Counted from the first letter of the stretch, positions 46,016-57,261 are shown. The stretch is 64,000 nucleotides of DNA from Blepharisma stoltei (GCA_914767885.1 CAJZBQ010000036.1:558001-622000), one strand, 5' to 3'. Made by a program: numbers and translations. The notes: generated from the sequence alone by a model not told the origin.

Positions 46016-47155
46016 CTAAGATTCCCACAATCTTTTGATTGGATCGTTTTGGAAATCATATTTTGAAACCGTCTGCTTCTTAACTTCTTCAAATCTTTTT
46101 TTATTTTGTTCGTCCACAGTTGCCAAGCTATTGTTAAAAATTTTTTGGTCAACTTTGTTAGCTTGAATTTTCCTGGGAATTTCAACTGGGACAGGTAAGC
46201 GCCTTGGCTTTGGCTTTGTCAGATTAAAAGGCTTCACCATAATGGTGTGCTTCTCTTTTGTTTTTTCCTTATCTTCCTCTTCTTCTCCTTCGCTTTGCTG
46301 AGTTTTTTGTCCAGTAGCCCTAAGTGAAAGTGATTCCAGAAGATTTCTCATCTCTATTTTTCTACTAGTAGCCTTTGAGATAATTTCATTGTCTATAAAC
46401 TTGTAATCATACACTTCGCACCAAGACTCTCTTACATGTTCTCTAACCCTTTGTGAGCGATCAAAAAATTTTGTTCGCTCTCAATGGGAGTTAATTTTTT
46501 TTATATATAAAATTTTAATTGTAAATTTTTATTTTTAAAAATTCGCAAAGTTGAATATATAAAAATTAATTAAATTTGTAAAATATATGCTTCAAAATGC
46601 AAGCTGTTTAAAATTAAACAGAATTAGCTAGAGATTTCATTATAATAATATCACTTATATATCGAAATATTTTTTTAAGAAAAATTCTTATATTAAAAAT
46701 ACATTTGATCGCTCACTGAGGGTAGCTTTTACCTAAGTAAGGGATTTTTCAAACGTTTTTTTGGGCAAGGAGGGAGGATTAAGCAATTCTTCATCAAAAA
46801 GAAAGCTTAAAAGAACATGCATTTTTAATTGTTCCTGGGTATCTACAAGTCGCTTAAAATTCTTGATACCAAGCTCATCTAATCTGAATAAAGCTAAATA
46901 GCTGATGATCATAAAAGGGTATGAGTCATTGCTGTTTGTAGAAGTGGCATGGACTTTGAATATTGCTCTATTCAGTCTCCTAAGGAATTCTCGATAACGG
47001 TTTACGCCATAGAAGACTTGCTGCAGAAAAACTGTTTCATTTTTATCTTCATTCTTTACAGATGCTCTTTGAAAGTGAGTATCAGGAGAATCGGTGACAG
47101 GGTTATATGTTTGCAATAAGTCGATACATTTTGGAATAAGTTCTTCCCAGCTCAT
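46016..47155 (-). CDS. CFAP99-like cilia/flagella protein, interrupted by MITE IES
   Basis: 267 aa from 47155-46780 and 46443-46016 after removing the MITE at 46444-46779. The join reads F-D-E-E-L-L-R-E-H-V-R-E-S-W-C-E-V-Y-D. The first 150 residues match the N-terminal helical domain of CFAP99: V-F-Y-G-V-N-R-Y near 44, S-Y-L-A-L-F-R-L-D-E-L-G near 85, and K-M-H-V-L-L-S-F-L-F-D before the junction, with the W-C-x-[IV]-Y-D block after it. The C-terminal part is charged and shorter than in vertebrate CFAP99. Expected in the axoneme or basal body (inference). Confidence 0.78.
46444..46779. mobile_element. MITE IES M9, TA-bounded
   Basis: TA at 46444-46445 and 46780-46781. The left end shows the hairpin form AACCCTTTGTGAGCGATC...GTTCGCTCTCAATGGG; the right end has CGCTCACTGAGGG and a weaker outer repeat. 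336 bp, a multiple of 3. Confidence 0.88.
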
Positions 47156-47227
47156 ATTTTTATTTATTTGCCGAAAATTTATTATTTAGAATATTGAAAC
47201 GATTGCGATTAGTTTAGGTATTTTCAC

Positions 47228-47881
47228 TTATAATTTTGGCGCAATTACACTTATTCCGAATCCTTGAAGCTTACTTGGAAGCAAGATAGCTTTTTCAGGC
47301 ATTAAAACGAGCCCTCCTTCAATCCCTTCAATAACTCTCGTCTGAATCAAAGCTATTTTTTCAGTTAAGACTAAAGCCAAAAATCCTGGAGCATGGGAAT
47401 TTAAAAATATTTCTTGGGAAAGAACTCCATAAGGTGATGCAATAATATTTATTGCTCGTTGAGCTGGAGCAGAGATCTCATTAGTGACTTCACCTTCAAA
47501 CACCATAAATGCATAATTTTCTTTTAATAGGTCCTTAAACTCACATAATTCTTTCATAAAAAATACTTTAATAAGGTTGAGTTTTTCCCATGTCTCATTT
47601 TGCATTATCCAAAACAAAGCTGTTGTTTTAGGGTTTATAATTTCTAGGTTATTATAAAGAGTTGATTGGTCATCCTCATTTAGTATTCATTTAATGTGAG
47701 AAGTGCAAGTAAGAACCTTTCCGTCAATCACTAATCCTGATGTAGAAAAACTTAAAAGGTCATCGTTTTTTTCGCTGATTTAACGTTACAATAGGCTATA
47801 GAATTTGAGCTCTTTTCGATACTTTCCTTCTTGATCCTAATTAATTTGTACAAGAACTTGAAATAAAACAGTTCCTGCCAT
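47228..47881 (-). CDS. trypsin-fold protein resembling TYSND1/DEG15 N-region, two 15-nt introns
   Basis: 207 aa: exons 47881-47852, 47836-47790 and 47774-47228. Both introns (47837-47851 and 47775-47789) remove in-frame stops. The sequence S-T-S-G-L-V-I-D-G-K-V-L-T-C-T-S-H and the later I-A-S-P-Y-G-V-L-S-Q-E-I-F-L-N-S...G-I-E-G-G-L-V resemble the trypsin-like fold of peroxisomal processing proteases. The nucleophile motif G-x-S-G-G is E-G-G here, so it is probably not an active protease. Assignment rests on motif resemblance only. Confidence 0.55.
47775..47789 (-). other. 15-nt intron
   Basis: Sense strand GTAACGTTAAATCAG; removes an in-frame TAA. Confidence 0.85.
47837..47851 (-). other. 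15-nt intron
   Basis: Sense strand GTACAAATTAATTAG; removes an in-frame TAG. Without it the first ten codons are cut off from the rest. Confidence 0.85.
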
Positions 47882-47982
47882 AAGTCTAGGGTTAATAATA
47901 AATATTAATTATTCATATAAATCCCAAAATTTCTGCCAAACTTGTTTACATCTGTTATTGAGGAATAAAATTTTGTTTTGGT

Positions 47983-50541
47983 TTAAACCAATTTCTTTTT
48001 AACAGCAACAGGTGGTTTAACCTGCAAGCTCGGTTTTGGTATTTTAGGACTGCTTGATACTTCAGGTCTTGCTGATTTTCCTAAATTCGGCCTGCTTTTA
48101 AGCCCTCCACTTTTGCTTTGCTGCATATCAGCTCTTGCTTTGGCTGCTAGCTCATCGACCATTCTCTTTTTCTTTTCATCCTGCTCTCTGGATTCCTGCC
48201 CTCCCTGTTCTTCTTCAAATTTCAGCTTTTTCTGCTCATTTCTCTGCATTTCTTCACTTTGCAATTTATTATTGAATTCCTCACTTTTCAAGATGTTCCT
48301 CGAAACTTGAGCCAATTCTCTTACTGATTGTACAGGGTCTTCAATTAAATTGGCTAAAACGTTTTTTAATTGTGTAATTCCTTGATTTTGGAGGGATTCT
48401 CTTATTTGAGGCACCATTGATACAAATTTAATACGGACAGCGCTTACACTGTCACTTCCAAGCCTAATAGTTTCGTCCGCGAAAATTGAAGAAAAAAATT
48501 GTTTTGATTGCAATGGCAAAATATTCTGAATGAAATAGAGAAAAGTAATTCTGTCATTACAAAAATTTGACCTTGCAAATCTATCTTTTAAAATGTTACA
48601 AATATCGAGCTTGCGAGCCATATAGTAATTCTGATACATAATATTGGCTAAGAGCTCAGCAGACGATATTTTTAATGGCCATGAGCCAGATTGCATTTTG
48701 TATATAAGAAGAGGGACAAATATGTCGATAATATCTTTCATAGGAAACTGTAAAAATGCTTCCTTGATTTGCGCTAAATAGCTTAATTGTGTTCTTCAAT
48801 TCGATGCATTTATTATTGCTGCGAATTTTGAAAGCAACTCAGATGCTTGGAAATGGTATTGCCAATGCTGAATATTTTTAAGCATTGCAAGCTGAGTTTG
48901 AGGGTTTTCAAATAGCTGTGTTGATATTTTTCTCACTATTTTACAGTTTGGATCATGCCTCACGATTTCATGCAAGCCAGCTGCGACATTCATTCTTACT
49001 TCCATTTCTTCGTCACTTGCAAGCTTCGTAATGATCCCTTTTAGGTTCTTGCAAGCTCCCAGAGCTAAATAAACTCCAGGAATGTTAAACGCTAAATTTT
49101 TTCTGACTGTGAAATCTGAATCTGCTAATTTTGTTAGGATTTCTATGCATAAAGCTCTATCTTCTTTAGTAATTATCGATTTCATAGAAATAAATAAAGG
49201 GCCTATCTGCTGCGATAAGTTTACTTGAACACTGGCAGACGCTTCGACTAAAAGTTCAGCTTTTATTATAGGCATTGCTTCAGCTTCTAAAAACGCAATC
49301 GATAAATAAGGTAATAACTGAATAAATAGGCTAATTGCTTCAGCTTTAACGGCTGGAGCAGCATCATGCACAAGCTTAACTGCTTCAAAAAAAATGAGCT
49401 CTTCAATCACAGAACCACCAATAACTTTTGCAATTGAAAACCATGACTTGCACATTTCTTGCCTCACTTCTGCATTTGTGTCTTGGGATAATGCTTTGGC
49501 TCTCTGCAAAATCTGTCCTTTGAATTCTTTTCCTAAGACTTCTGCAAGACTGTTTATTAATTGGCATGAAACTTGCCGGGAGATAGGTTTTTGAGTATAT
49601 AGGGCCTTCCTATAGATGGCGCGCAATGCGCCATCACCGAGCCATGTCGGGAGAGGGTTCCACACGAGGAAATGGTTCTACGTGTGGAACTCTCTTTTTG
49701 ACCTGTGAGAAAACTACTTTCCACGAGCCAAAAAGAGGGTTCCACACGTAGAACCATTCCTCGTGTGGAACCCTCTCCCGACATGGCCCGGTGATGGTGC
49801 ATTGCGCGCCATCTATAGGAAGGCCTTATAATCAGATAACAAAATTATCATAGGAATTACTTTTGATTTTATCAAATCAACAGATACTTGCAATATAAGT
49901 GCGTTAAATACTGGCATCCATGCATCTAATATAGTTCGAGAATAAAAGCTAAGAAATGTTACTGCAAGCTCTAATGTATCTTGAAAAAAACGGTTAGGGA
50001 GATATTTTTTCTTTACAGTGTTTAGTAAGCCGATGCCTGCAGCTATTTGCATTTGCTCATCTCAACTCATTATTTGAGACTAATTAGGACTTACAAATAT
50101 TCGGCTCAAAATTCTTGTTCCGCCTTCTTTTATGACATATATATAAATATGGCCTAGCGAATCTGAACTTTTAACACCTATAGCCAGCTGGGAGTCTGGG
50201 GACCTTGTGGAATAGCTTTGTAATCAGACTGGCAGGCAAGGTGGTTGTTAGAAGTGAGGGACTTGAAAAGCGATTAGTGGGCTGGCCTGGAGCTTCCTAT
50301 AGTAATTTAATGAATGAATGCCTTCTTTTATGACAATGTCGAGATTGTTTAAGACTCAAATCTTTTGGGGTGGAAATCCTGACTCAAGTAATTGAATTCC
50401 TTTTTCAGCTTCAGAAATTCCATCTTGGGTTGACCATAAATTAAGCTCGGCATCAGTCTATCTGGGGGTTACCTTGAGAATTCCGGAGCTGCATTCGGCC
50501 TCAGGAACTGACTCATTCATTCAGTCAAGAGAAAAATCCAT
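47983..50541 (-). CDS. HEAT-repeat phosphatase scaffold, PP2A-A / PP4 regulatory-like; two IESs, two introns
   Basis: 699 aa: segments 50541-50473, 50457-50320, 50121-50095, 50079-49829 and 49597-47983. Introns at 50458-50472 and 50080-50094 and IESs at 50122-50319 and 49598-49828 are removed; all joins are in frame. From residue 25 to about 580 the protein is a string of HEAT repeats (for example A-E-V-R-Q-E-M-C-K-S-W and M-E-V-R-M-N-V-A-A-G-L-H-E-I), like PP2A subunit A and the PP4 regulatory subunits R1/R4. The start S-A-E-K-G-I-Q-L-L-E-S-G and Q-K-I-W-V-L-N-N-L fit the PPP4R4 end. The C-terminal 120 residues are charged and disordered. A PP4 catalytic subunit is encoded 6 kb away, a plausible partner. 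Confidence 0.8.
49598..49828. mobile_element. palindromic TA-bounded IES, 231 bp
   Basis: TA at 49598-49599 and 49829-49830. The insert is one long inverted repeat: AGGGCCTTCCTATAGATGGC on the left pairs with GCCATCTATAGGAAGGCCTT on the right, and nested arms based on GGGTTCCACACG/CGTGTGGAACCC lie inside. The centre is unpaired only around 49705-49730. Removal restores S-D-Y-T-Q-K-P in the HEAT protein; length is a multiple of 3. Confidence 0.9.
50080..50094 (-). other. 15-nt intron
   Basis: Sense strand GTAAGTCCTAATTAG; removes TAG and links R-I-F to S-Q-I-M-S-W. Confidence 0.82.
50122..50319. mobile_element. 198-bp GC-richer insert with 16-bp direct repeat
   Basis: Flanked by GCCTTCTTTTATGACA at 50122-50137 and 50320-50335 (TA lies inside the repeat). 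No strong terminal inverted repeat; the right side has a TGAATGAAT run. Removal gives D-I-V-I-K-E-G-G-T-R-I-L in frame. The long duplication suggests retroposition. Confidence 0.75.
50458..50472 (-). other. 15-nt intron
   Basis: Sense strand GTAACCCCCAGATAG; removes TAG. Unusually C-rich for this set. Confidence 0.8.
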
Positions 50542-51787
50542 ATTCCTTAAAAAATAAAGATAAGTAAAACGGTGGTGTTTTCAGGAATTGGACTCTGAGG
50601 CACACCTCCTGATGGAGTGATGGACCGCACTATGGGTGGCGAAAGATGCTCCTTGTGAGTGAAGCAGACTATCTCAATGAGAAACCGGCCGAAGCAGGGT
50701 GTTTTGTTTTCCTGTTCTTGCCAGATGGCTAGACAGGCTTTACCTACCACATGATTCTTCTCTATAGTGACCAGCGGAGTACTCTACAGATGGTGGCTCT
50801 ACCTAGGAGAGCTAATCATCTGAACAGGTGGTTTTCAGATCGGAAATTCGAGATGGTGGCCTTCTATTTTCCTTATTTGAACTCTGAAGTTTATGGAAGT
50901 TGCTGCCTTGGAGCCGAGGTATGGCAAAAGCTAGTTTAGATTCGCTTACGGCCAGTTTAAACAATTTAATTTAAAAAATAAAATGAATCTTAAAGGGAAG
51001 AAAAACATGAAACGATTCGAATTAGAGCATAAAAGTAAATTATAAGGAAAATATTTGAATCACTTGATAATAATTACTATTAATAATATTAGGGTTTTGA
51101 TAAGCTGGGAATGAGATTACTGGGTTGATTTATGATGTTTTTTAAATATTTTATGTAATAAAAACTAAATTAATCATTAAATTTAAATTAGCTGGAAGAT
51201 TGCAGCTTTAAATAAACCAATAGAATAATATTAGATAATTATGAAAATACTTTCATTTAGCTACCTATATTATGAATTTCCAAATTCAGCAAAAAGAGAG
51301 GCATCTCAAATGTCAAAATACTAAAAATTGTTGAAACGTAGAATCCGTATGAAAAATCCAACTGCATTTTCTATTTGTATAAAAAAAAATTATTAACTCC
51401 CCCCTCCGTGAGAGAACAAAACCATTGGAAAAACCCTTTTTTTGACCAAAAGCCCACTCTCTGTGAACAAAATTTTTTTATATAAAAAATTTTGATATAT
51501 AATTGATTATTAGTACAATGAAATCTCTAACTAATAATATTTAATTTTAAACAAGTTGCATTATAAATATAAATTTTACAAATTAAATTAATTTTTACAA
51601 ACTCGAATTTTTTTTAAATTCTGAAAAAAATTTTATATATAAAATTTATATATAATTTTTTTAAAAAAAAAAAACCTTCCGTGATCGGGCAAAATTTTTT
51701 TGGGAAGTAAAAAATTATATTATGTGCTATTCCAGAAATATTCATGTCAATATCCTTAGAATAATGTGCTCTTGGTATTTAATTTAA
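50542..51787. other. intergenic region with GC-richer segment and a MITE
   Basis: From 50565 to 50945 the DNA is GC-richer than its surroundings and holds no recognised gene; it includes GGCTCTACCTAGG near 50793, a motif also found in the terminal repeats of the CDPK IES. The rest is AT-rich and contains MITE M10. Likely partly germline-limited (inference). Confidence 0.5.
51394..51707. mobile_element. MITE M10, TA-bounded, intergenic
   Basis: TA at 51394-51395 and 51708-51709. The left end AACTCCCCCCTCCGTGAG is close to the family consensus, followed by CCATTGG and CCCACTCTCTGTG. The right end CCTTCCGTGATCGGGC is degenerate. Confidence 0.85.
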
Positions 51788-54700
51788 ATGGAAAGTAAAC
51801 GAGTTTCCTGAAAGCAATCTAAAGACCTATCATCTCAATATAATGAGCTCGCCAGCAAATTTGATAACGCAATAAAACCTCTGACTCTTGAAGAAATAAA
51901 TTCCAAAAATCGATTCCCTCAAATGGTGTGGGAAAGAATGGATAGTGCTGATAATATAAAGAAAAGCAGTGAGCATTTGAGAAGAGAGTTAGAATTAATT
52001 AGCAGCAAAAAAGAGGTCTCGACAAATTTTTTCGAAATATGGTGAAGTCGATTTCAGAAATTCATAGAAGTCGATTAGAGAAAATCCATTGAGGCAGATT
52101 ATAGTAAATAACTGGAAAGTCGAGTATTATAAATTTTATATAGAAAACTTAATAGAAAAAATTATTTTCACGTGGTCTGTTATAAAAAACTTACCCCTCT
52201 CTCCGTGAGCGAGCAAAAAAATCTTATTCGGGTTATTTTTTTTTTAAAAAAATTTATGTATAAAATTTATAGAATTTTTTTTTCTCAAAATTTTAAAAAA
52301 ATCCCAATTCACAAAAATTGGAAAGTAAATATTAGTTTAATTTGTAAAATTTATGTTTTTAAAACGCAATGTATTTAAAATTAAACAGAATTAGCCATAG
52401 ATTTCATTATACTAATTATCCCTTCTATGTCAAAATTTTTTCAACTAAAAAAATTTTGTTTATGGAGGGTGGGTTTTTGGGCAAAAAATAGGAATTTTTC
52501 TAATGGTTTTTGTTCGTTCACGGAGGGGGGAGTTAGGAAATCGTGAAAGCGAAACTATGAGAGGTAAATATTATAGCACATGGAAAAGTCAGCCAAGAAA
52601 GAATGCTTTCAAGTTGCAAATATGAAATCTCAGCAAGTAGGTTAGACATATAAAAATTTAATAATGCTTTGAAGTCTTTGAATATAAATCAACAAAAGTT
52701 GCTAATATGAATATTTGGGAGGTAGTTTATGCAAAAAAACTTCATTTTCATGTTTTATCCCTTTCATTATCATAGAGCATAAAATGCATATGACCCTTTG
52801 AGGTAAAGAGAAAAAATCAAATATCGTTAGTTGAACATTGCAACCTACACGTTGAATCTTTTCTACGTGTGAAAAGATGATTCCACATATAGGTTGCAAT
52901 GCTCAAAAAACATACAACTAACGATAGCGATTTTAAAATAGTCACAAGTCGAAATGCAAAACAGTAAGAAGTTGGTTTTAAAAGACAACAAAGAAATCGA
53001 TTATTTTTTTCCAATATAATGAAAACGTAGTATAGCCCCCGTTCCAGGCTATAGTCGAAAAATACAAAAATATTTTATTTAAAAATTTCATTAAATATAT
53101 AAATTAAATCAATCTTAGTCAATATTAAAAGAAATTCAATTAATCAAAATTATTAATATTTAAAACCTGAATTATTTTATTAGGACTTTAGAAGCCAGTA
53201 AAATGCATTAAATATTAACTGTCTTCAAGATTGAAAATTTAAATCTCAAAAATATTGATTTTCTTCTTAACATTAAAATTTGTGCAGCTAAGAAATCGAC
53301 TTTCTCCATAGAAGTATACTAACACATCTCGTGATATAGAACACAGTTACTTGTCTTCATATTTGAAACTTGAAAGCATTCTTTCTTGGCTGATTTTTCC
53401 ATGTGCCATAATATTTGCCCTAGTTTCGCTTTCACGATTTTCCTATTTTTTTTAATAACAGACCACGTGAAAATAAATTTTTCTATTAAGTTTTCTATAT
53501 AAAATTTATAATAATCGACTTTCCAGTTATTAACTATATTCTACCTCCAATGGATTTTCTCAAATCGACTTATATGAATTTTCCAAGATCGATTTCACCA
53601 TATTTCGGATAATTTTGTGGAGCCAAAAAAGAGCGTGATTTTCAAAGTCAAAAAGGTCCTAGCGAGAGTATGTGGAAAAAGCACGAGAAATTGCTCGAAG
53701 AATTGGAAAGTGATTCTGAGCTTCTTCCAAAGCCAAAAAATTCAATGCAGAAATCATCAAAATTGTCATTCCTTGATGTTATCTCAAATCACGAAGTAAA
53801 AGAATTCATGAAAAAATACTACAAAGAAAGCGATGAAATTACTACAAAAGAATTCATAGACTGCTTAGAATTCGAATACCCACTATTGATGGATACTGAA
53901 GGAATAAAAGAAGAGCTTGCACAAATTTTATCAATCGGAGGCCAAAAAACAATATCGCTCAATGCTTTGGAGATTTTTACAAGAGACCAAGGCCTTGAAA
54001 ATTCAATCGCAGCATTGAAGACTCAAATAATAGAAAATATTCAAGACAGCAAAAAGCAAATCAATGCACAGATAGTTGATGAGCTTATGGATATAAAAGA
54101 TGCTCTTGATATAAAAAGCCAAGAACTTGACCAAAGAGAAGAAGAAGTTAGCTTTAAAGAAAAAGAAATTCTAGACAGAGAAGAAAATCTGATGAGCGAT
54201 ATTCAAGAAAGAGTGCTGACCTATGCTAATCAAGCGAGGGAAAAAATTAAAAGCGAAATTAATGTGCAGCTCAAGAGACTAAAATCGCTTGAAGAAACTG
54301 TTTCTGATAAGCTTAAACTGCTTAAGTCTAAACTAGAGCCAAAGAAGACTGGTACAGATTTTAGCAAATCCCAAGATGCTAACGCAAATAAATATAAGGC
54401 AAGGATTCAAAGTTTGGAGAAGTCAAACGAGCACTTGAAAAATAAATTAAATACAATAGAAGCGGAATCTAAAAATGATAAAAATGCCATTTTGAAGCTA
54501 CAAGAAGAAATTTCAAGGTTGAAATCACGCAATTCCATGCTAGAGCAGTCTGTTATGCAAAAATCAAAGATAATTGAGCCTGAAAAAGTGGTAACCCCAA
54601 CCCCTATCACGGTTGAAAAAGAGTCAACTAAGTTAATATCTATGACACCAGAGCTCTCGATTAGCATTAATACAATTTACACACTTTTAAACTGCAGCAG

Positions 54701-56184
54701 ACTCACAGTTTCATATATAGCAGCTCCTTCAAGTCCTCGCTCCGTAGCATCTCATAGAACGAGCATCATTACAGACGATGTTCAAGGAAATATTGGTGAA
54801 ATTTATTACCCTTCGTTCAATACTCTGGCTCCCCAACTGATTGAGCTTCTTCCCTTTATCGACAAACTTAAGAATTGCCAGGCTCAATTTACAATGCTTT
54901 GGGGTTTATGAGAGTTACTAATTTTTGCACAAAACAATCATACAGATAATGTTGAACGGAGATATTGTCCAAATAATTTAGAATTTATTCCATCCACAGA
55001 AGTCTGAAAGAAAAAATTAGCACAGGGCAAGCCCAAGTCATCAAGAAGACCTCTATATCAATTATTTTCATCAAATTCGATTCATAAAGCAATTGGATAT
55101 TACTTATCAAAATTGATCGAAAAGAAAGGAAAGAATCAAAGATCGAAAGAAATAATCCAACTATCATTGATTTCATCTCTATTAGCGTTGCTTCTTTCAA
55201 TATCCAAAAAAAGAATAGAAATTGCTCTATTGAATATCAAAAATTTGATCACAGATCCAGATAACCAGGATACTGTGGTTGACATACTTTTAGTAGACAT
55301 CAAAGGAAGCATTCAAACGATTCTTCATTTCTTGGAATTATCTGATGAGCTATCATGCCATGCAATAGATATTCTTCTTTCTTTAACAATAGATCAGTCC
55401 TACTTCTCTTATTTTATCCAGCAATGCCAAAATCAACAGGTTATTATCACAATTTCTGAAGCTTGCAGAAAAGTTGTAGCTAGAGGACTGAGATCTGGCA
55501 AGGCAGATTAGATTAGATTAAAATTATAGCAGGTCGTAGGGGTTTATTTCAGCCCCTCGCTGTCCAATGGATAGCTTCGCAGTGACGCTAAGCGCTATCC
55601 TCACACCACCTTTTTCTCTTCTGACGTCACCAAAAAATGGTGACGTCAAAGGTCTAACGGGGGGGAGACACCTACCGAACAGAACCAACGGTCTCCAAAA
55701 TTCAGCAAAAGACTCCCTTAACCTCTGACAGGGCTCAGAGTAAAGGGGGAATCGCCTTTTGCCTCCTCCATGGCCTGTCAGAGCCCTATCGCAGGCTCGG
55801 AAATGCTCCCATGGAGTGGTATCGGGACTTTGCGCCGGTAGGGTCATCTCGTAGGTAAGGAAAAAAGACCAGGGTTAGCCCCTAGGCCAAAAAACCCACC
55901 CCGGAGAACTATCGCCATGTGGCTCACCTTTCCTGGGCCCGGATCAACTCACGGGTCATCAGGAGTCTACTTCAGATCACGCCATTTTAATAATTCTTGG
56001 CAAGGTAGAAGAATTTGAAGAAAGCTTATTGATTTTGCTGCAAAGATTAACCTCACAAGAAAGTTTGAGATCCCTATTTAGAGAGCAAGGGATCTGTGAA
56101 ATTCTTTTGCAAAGATCTAGGAATTGCGAGGACCAAGGCTTTTTCACAAGCAATTTAAATTCAATTATAAGAAATTTAACTTAA
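51788..56184 (+). CDS. coiled-coil plus helical-repeat protein, interrupted by two IESs
   Basis: 755 aa: 51788-51999, 53660-55503 and 55973-56184 after removing 52000-53659 and 55504-55972. The first join, at TAGC, gives L-E-L-I-S-E-S-M-W-K-K-H within a coiled coil; the second, at CAGAT, gives S-G-K-A-D-H-A-I-L-I-I-L. TGA is Trp in several places. Residues 60-160 are acidic and helical, 180-340 a long coiled coil, and 480-755 a helical-repeat region rich in Leu/Ile. It recalls centrosomal or ciliary scaffold proteins, but I do not recognise a specific family. An alternative TA join (55481/55968) is also in frame. Confidence 0.72.
52192..52533. mobile_element. MITE M11 nested in the left arm of the large IES
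   Basis: TA at 52192-52193 and 52534-52535. Left end TTACCCCTCTCTCCGTGAGC, right end TTCGTTCACGGAGGGGGGAG. The opposite IES arm has an uninterrupted TA at 53444-53445 in matching sequence, showing insertion into TA. Confidence 0.92.
52822..52926. mobile_element. small palindromic element inside the large IES
   Basis: Ends TATCGTTAGTTG and CAACTAACGATA form a perfect 12-bp inverted repeat. Inner arms CATTGCAACCTACACGT and its near-complement continue the pairing. Confidence 0.75.
55509..55972. mobile_element. GC-rich IES, copy 2, 5-bp target duplication
   Basis: Flanked by CAGAT at 55504-55508 and 55973-55977; next to the left copy is a TAGATTAGATTA run. Shares blocks with 36539-37030 in reverse orientation: GTCACCAAAAAATGGTGAC (55626-55644), GCTCAGAGTA and the CCCACCCCGGAG segment. 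Much GC-richer than the gene it interrupts. Confidence 0.78.
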
Positions 56185-56346
56185 TGAAATTTAATCTTTT
56201 ATTGTAGATTTTATGCAAACTTGCATGTACGCACAATATAACTTATCAACAATAAATTTTTACTAAATAGTAGCAATAAATTAATTGAACTCATCGTTTT
56301 ATTTAATAATACACACTATTTTTTATTTTTTTAATAAATATAAAAT

Positions 56347-57261
56347 CTATAAAAAATATTCAGGAGCTGGCTTCCTCGCTGGAACTTGTCTTTCATCTTC
56401 TGGCGCCGCTTCAAAAGTAATGAAATTTTGATTGAGATCGGAGTCAAGCTGCATAATAGCTGCGATGTTTCCACAACGATAACAATAGTTCGGGGCAGAT
56501 CATACAGTGATGAGTTTATTTTCAAACATGCACTTGTAACCCTCCATGACAAGTTGATGGGCTCTTGCTATTGTTTTTATATTGTTGAGTTTGCAAAACT
56601 CTCTTACAATATTTCCTCCAAAGACATACCCTGCTCCTCTTGGTGAAAGCTCCCATCCATTAATTTCTTCAGGATCAGACCATAATAAATCACACATTGC
56701 TCCGTCATGAGGAACTTCTTGCTTTCTGTCAATTGCTCTTATTTCATCAAGAGAGCTTACGGAGGGTGATAACCCGCCATGAATGCAAAATACTTTTCCA
56801 TCTATAAGCGCACCTAACGGCAAATAATCGAAAATTTCTGTACAATAGCGCCATACGTTAGCACTCCCATATTTTCTAATGCATTCATCATAAAAGCCAT
56901 AAACTTGGGTAATTTGTCTTGACTCATGATTTCCTCTTATAAGCATCATTCTGTCTGGATATTTTACTTTATAGGCTAATAAAAGAAGCCAAGTTTCAAC
57001 GCTAAAATATCCGCGATCGACGAAATCTCCTAAAAATATGTAATTTGTTTCAGGAGGCTCTCCTCCTACTTTGAATAATTTCATGAGATCATAAAATTGT
57101 CCATGAATATCACCACATATGGTGATTGGAGAATTTATTCGATGAACATTGCTTTCTTCAATCAATAAATCTCTCGCCTTTGCACACAACTCTTTTACTT
57201 CAGATTCTTTGATGTACTCGCATTGCTTAAGAAGCTCAATATCGCTATCTAGATCTGACAT
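56347..57261 (-). CDS. protein phosphatase 4 catalytic subunit (PP2A family)
   Basis: 304 aa, with TGA read as Trp in V-W-S-A-P-N-Y-C. All metal-site motifs are present: G-D-I-H-G-Q near 49, G-D-F-V-D-R-G near 76, R-G-N-H-E-S near 109, with later His residues in C-I-H-G-G and A-R-A-H-Q. It ends Y-F-L, the C-terminal tripeptide of the PP2A/PP4/PP6 group whose Leu is carboxymethylated. Overall it reads closest to PP4. Uninterrupted. Its likely regulatory partner is at 47983-50541. Confidence 0.93.

Larger units (their letters stand above)
52000..53659. mobile_element. 1.66-kb IES with long inverted-repeat arms and nested insertions
   Basis: TA within TAGC at 52000 and 53660 marks the in-frame edges. 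The arms pair over several hundred bases: CGAAATATGGTGAAGTCGAT near 52030 against ATCGATTTCACCATATTTCG near 53590, then inward past GAAAGAATGCTTTCAAGTT near 52598. The left arm contains a whole MITE (52192-52533) absent from the right arm. The central part holds a 105-bp palindrome. No transposase gene seen. Confidence 0.85.

Noticed and set aside
52025-53620. Join of the large IES at its AATTTT flanks beside the inverted repeat
   Set aside because: Either leads to a stop or needs a further intron; the TAGC join at 52000/53660 is simple, in frame and continues a coiled coil, and the terminal repeats extend outward to it.
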